DNA of 55,256 bases. It comes from Rhodothermales bacterium (GTDB lineage: Bacteria > Bacteroidota > Rhodothermia > Rhodothermales > Bin80). Shown in pieces: positions 54,287-55,256 of the stretch; positions within the stretch are counted from its first letter, which is position 1, and each line of letters opens with the position of its first letter. Below the pieces are notes generated by a model. It had not been told where the DNA came from. It ran no database searches and saw nothing but the letters and a program-made list of their open reading frames with translations. The DNA lies in the NCBI GenBank assembly GCA_022821875.1, contig JAJECV010000032.1:1-55256 (forward strand), given 5' to 3'. The position numbers and the translations under genes were made by a program.

Positions 54287-54597
54287 TCCGGGATGCTGAT
54301 TCGTACGGTGTTCATAAACACGCGGCGAATGTCAATCGGGTTGGTCTGGTTTTAATCGTAAGGCCCGTCCTCTTCCGTATGGGATTCAAGTATAGCATGG
54401 ACATGCCCATGATGCCGACAATCGCAGACATCATGGGAGAGGGATCAGTGCGGGGAGATTTGCCAAGGCATGGACGGGACGTACCGATACAGCGAATGCG
54501 GCCGGCCACCTTCGCAGGCAAAGCACTGGACACTGTGCAGAACCGGCGGTCTCCCGTCCGTCAGGTTTTCTTCAATAATCTCATTTCCTCTTTTCAA
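54287..54597. other. Gene-free stretch between uvrA and the insertion sequence
   Basis: A 110-codon frame starting at TTG 54283 overlaps the uvrA stop and runs into the insertion-sequence end. It has no recognisable motif and is not called. The segment has no clear terminator. It is the junction flank of the right insertion-sequence copy. Confidence 0.45.
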
Positions 54598-55256
54598 CCC
54601 ATCTTCGTCATCTGATCTGTTAATTTACGGATATTTCGGAAATTTTCACCCTCTGATCTCGCCTGGAGGTACGCAATCGCATATTTTTTGTTGAAAATTC
54701 TATGTAGTGCTATAAGTATTGGAGCCAGATCCCCGCACACGCGTACCATCCCTCATCTCACAAACCCCTGCGCTATACCATATTCATTCGTGCACGACCC
54801 TATACCACCGTGGAGGGCAAAAAAGGACAAAGCTTTGCGCTCATCCAGTCCCAACGTGTCGACGGCAACCCCCGACAATTCACCCTGCTGAACCTCGGCC
54901 CAGATTTCTCCATTCCCAAAGAGAACTGGGGAGAACTCACCCAATGTGTCATTTCCCGGCTCAAAGAGCAAGATATCCGCTCCCACAAAGAGGACGATGA
55001 AGACTTCCAGAAGGCTCTGGATCTCATCGTGAAACGACTCCGGGACAAAGGCTACGATGTCTATGCGAAGCCGCCGGATTCCCGCGACAAGATCCTTACC
55101 AATGAGATCCGCCACACGGAGTCCCGCACCGTTGCCGGGGAGCGGATGGCACTGGAAGCCATTGAGCAGGTCAAGCTCCCGCAGATTCTTCGGGATCTGA
55201 ATCTCTCGGAAAATCACATCAAACTGTTCTGTGCACTCATTGTCGGGCGATTACTT
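54598..55256 (+). mobile_element. IS1634-like insertion sequence, right copy (partial)
   Basis: The element's left end begins CCCATCTTCGTCA at 54598 and continues through a 180-base leader into a transposase frame that runs off the window. The first 141 bases match the inverted copy at 1-141. The two copies point outward, away from the intervening 54.5 kb. The far end and target duplication are outside the window. Confidence 0.8.
54780..55256 (+). CDS. IS1634-family transposase, N-terminal part (runs off the window)
   Basis: A frame of 159 codons, open to the window's last base, encodes a protein with the N-terminal pattern of IS1634 transposases. It begins IFIRARPYTTVEGKKGQSF, followed by QRVDGNPRQFTLLNLG and later ALEAIEQVKLPQILRDLNL and KLFCALIVGRLL. 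The DDE catalytic core would lie beyond the window. At the expected start, where related transposases have Met-Phe-Ile-Arg, the codon is ATA (54780-54782). No ATG, GTG or TTG lies between it and the upstream in-frame stop at 54705, so this copy either uses a rare start or has lost it. Confidence 0.75.
   Translation, partial: MFIRARPYTTVEGKKGQSFALIQSQRVDGNPRQFTLLNLGPDFSIPKENWGELTQCVISRLKEQDIRSHKEDDEDFQKALDLIVKRLRDKGYDVYAKPPDSRDKILTNEIRHTESRTVAGERMALEAIEQVKLPQILRDLNLSENHIKLFCALIVGRLL

Noticed and set aside
54753-55217. 154-codon minus-strand frame at the right end
   Set aside because: It is antisense to the IS1634-like transposase frame, whose protein pattern is much more convincing.
1-55256. 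Whole window as a composite transposon
   Set aside because: The flanking element ends are about 12% diverged and the contents are mainly housekeeping genes, so a mobile unit of this size is unlikely.

Overview
The window looks like chromosomal DNA of a free-living member of the Bacteroidota/Rhodothermota (FCB) group, most likely a Rhodothermales-type bacterium. The reasons are: Por-type (type IX secretion) sorting tails on two large secreted proteins, two 'choice-of-anchor B' (LVIVD-repeat) proteins, a short group-1 sigma factor and an omega subunit of the kind found in this phylum, and start codons mostly lacking a strong Shine-Dalgarno sequence. Base composition is near 50% G+C in the housekeeping parts and visibly more AT-rich in the accessory parts. 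The lineage is an inference from protein character; no search was possible.

Layout. Both ends (1-141 and 54598-55256) are inverted, roughly 88% identical copies of one end of an IS1634-like insertion sequence; the left one cuts a Fic-family gene. 668-9472 holds a Nudix hydrolase, RNase D, ferredoxin, the SAM-cycle enzymes AhcY and MetK, and between them a 1342-residue M36 metalloprotease. 9656-11182 is acpP-fabF. After 1 kb without a credible gene comes an AT-rich cassette (12198-14435): a Cys-rich secreted peptide, a 6-bladed beta-propeller and a monothiol thioredoxin-fold protein. 14859-22624 carries a Fur-family regulator, a TPR protein, a DedA/YqaA membrane protein, LVIVD protein 1, RqcH, UppP and EcsC. 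22754-26580 is a Fic/CoiA-like accessory patch with an intact fic gene, three tandem copies of a 270-290 bp repeat and two decayed fic 5' ends. 26811-33453 is an RND efflux operon whose outer-membrane component is fused to an ABC-type substrate-binding domain. 34152-39070 is a defence-like island: a MmeI-like single-chain restriction-modification enzyme, a 55-residue Cys protein overlapping its stop, a small membrane protein, a tandemly triplicated small gene fused into one frame, and a decayed DUF262/GmrS gene. 39279-42892 (der, an orphan nuoI, a hypothetical, holA), an anti-sigma-like gene running into tRNA-Val(CAC), LVIVD protein 2, the primary sigma factor, a TolC-MFP-ABC ATPase export operon, a PrcB-like lipoprotein, rpoZ and uvrA complete the window.

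How the genes fit together. AhcY and MetK are two steps of the activated-methyl cycle. AcpP and FabF start fatty-acid elongation. The two efflux/export operons each make a tripartite envelope pump, though the second lacks its inner-membrane permease here. The most interesting candidates for undescribed biology are the peptide/propeller/thioredoxin cassette, the island following the MmeI-like enzyme (including a small gene triplicated and fused through loss of its stop codon), and the serially decaying fic loci that share a conserved dyad element.
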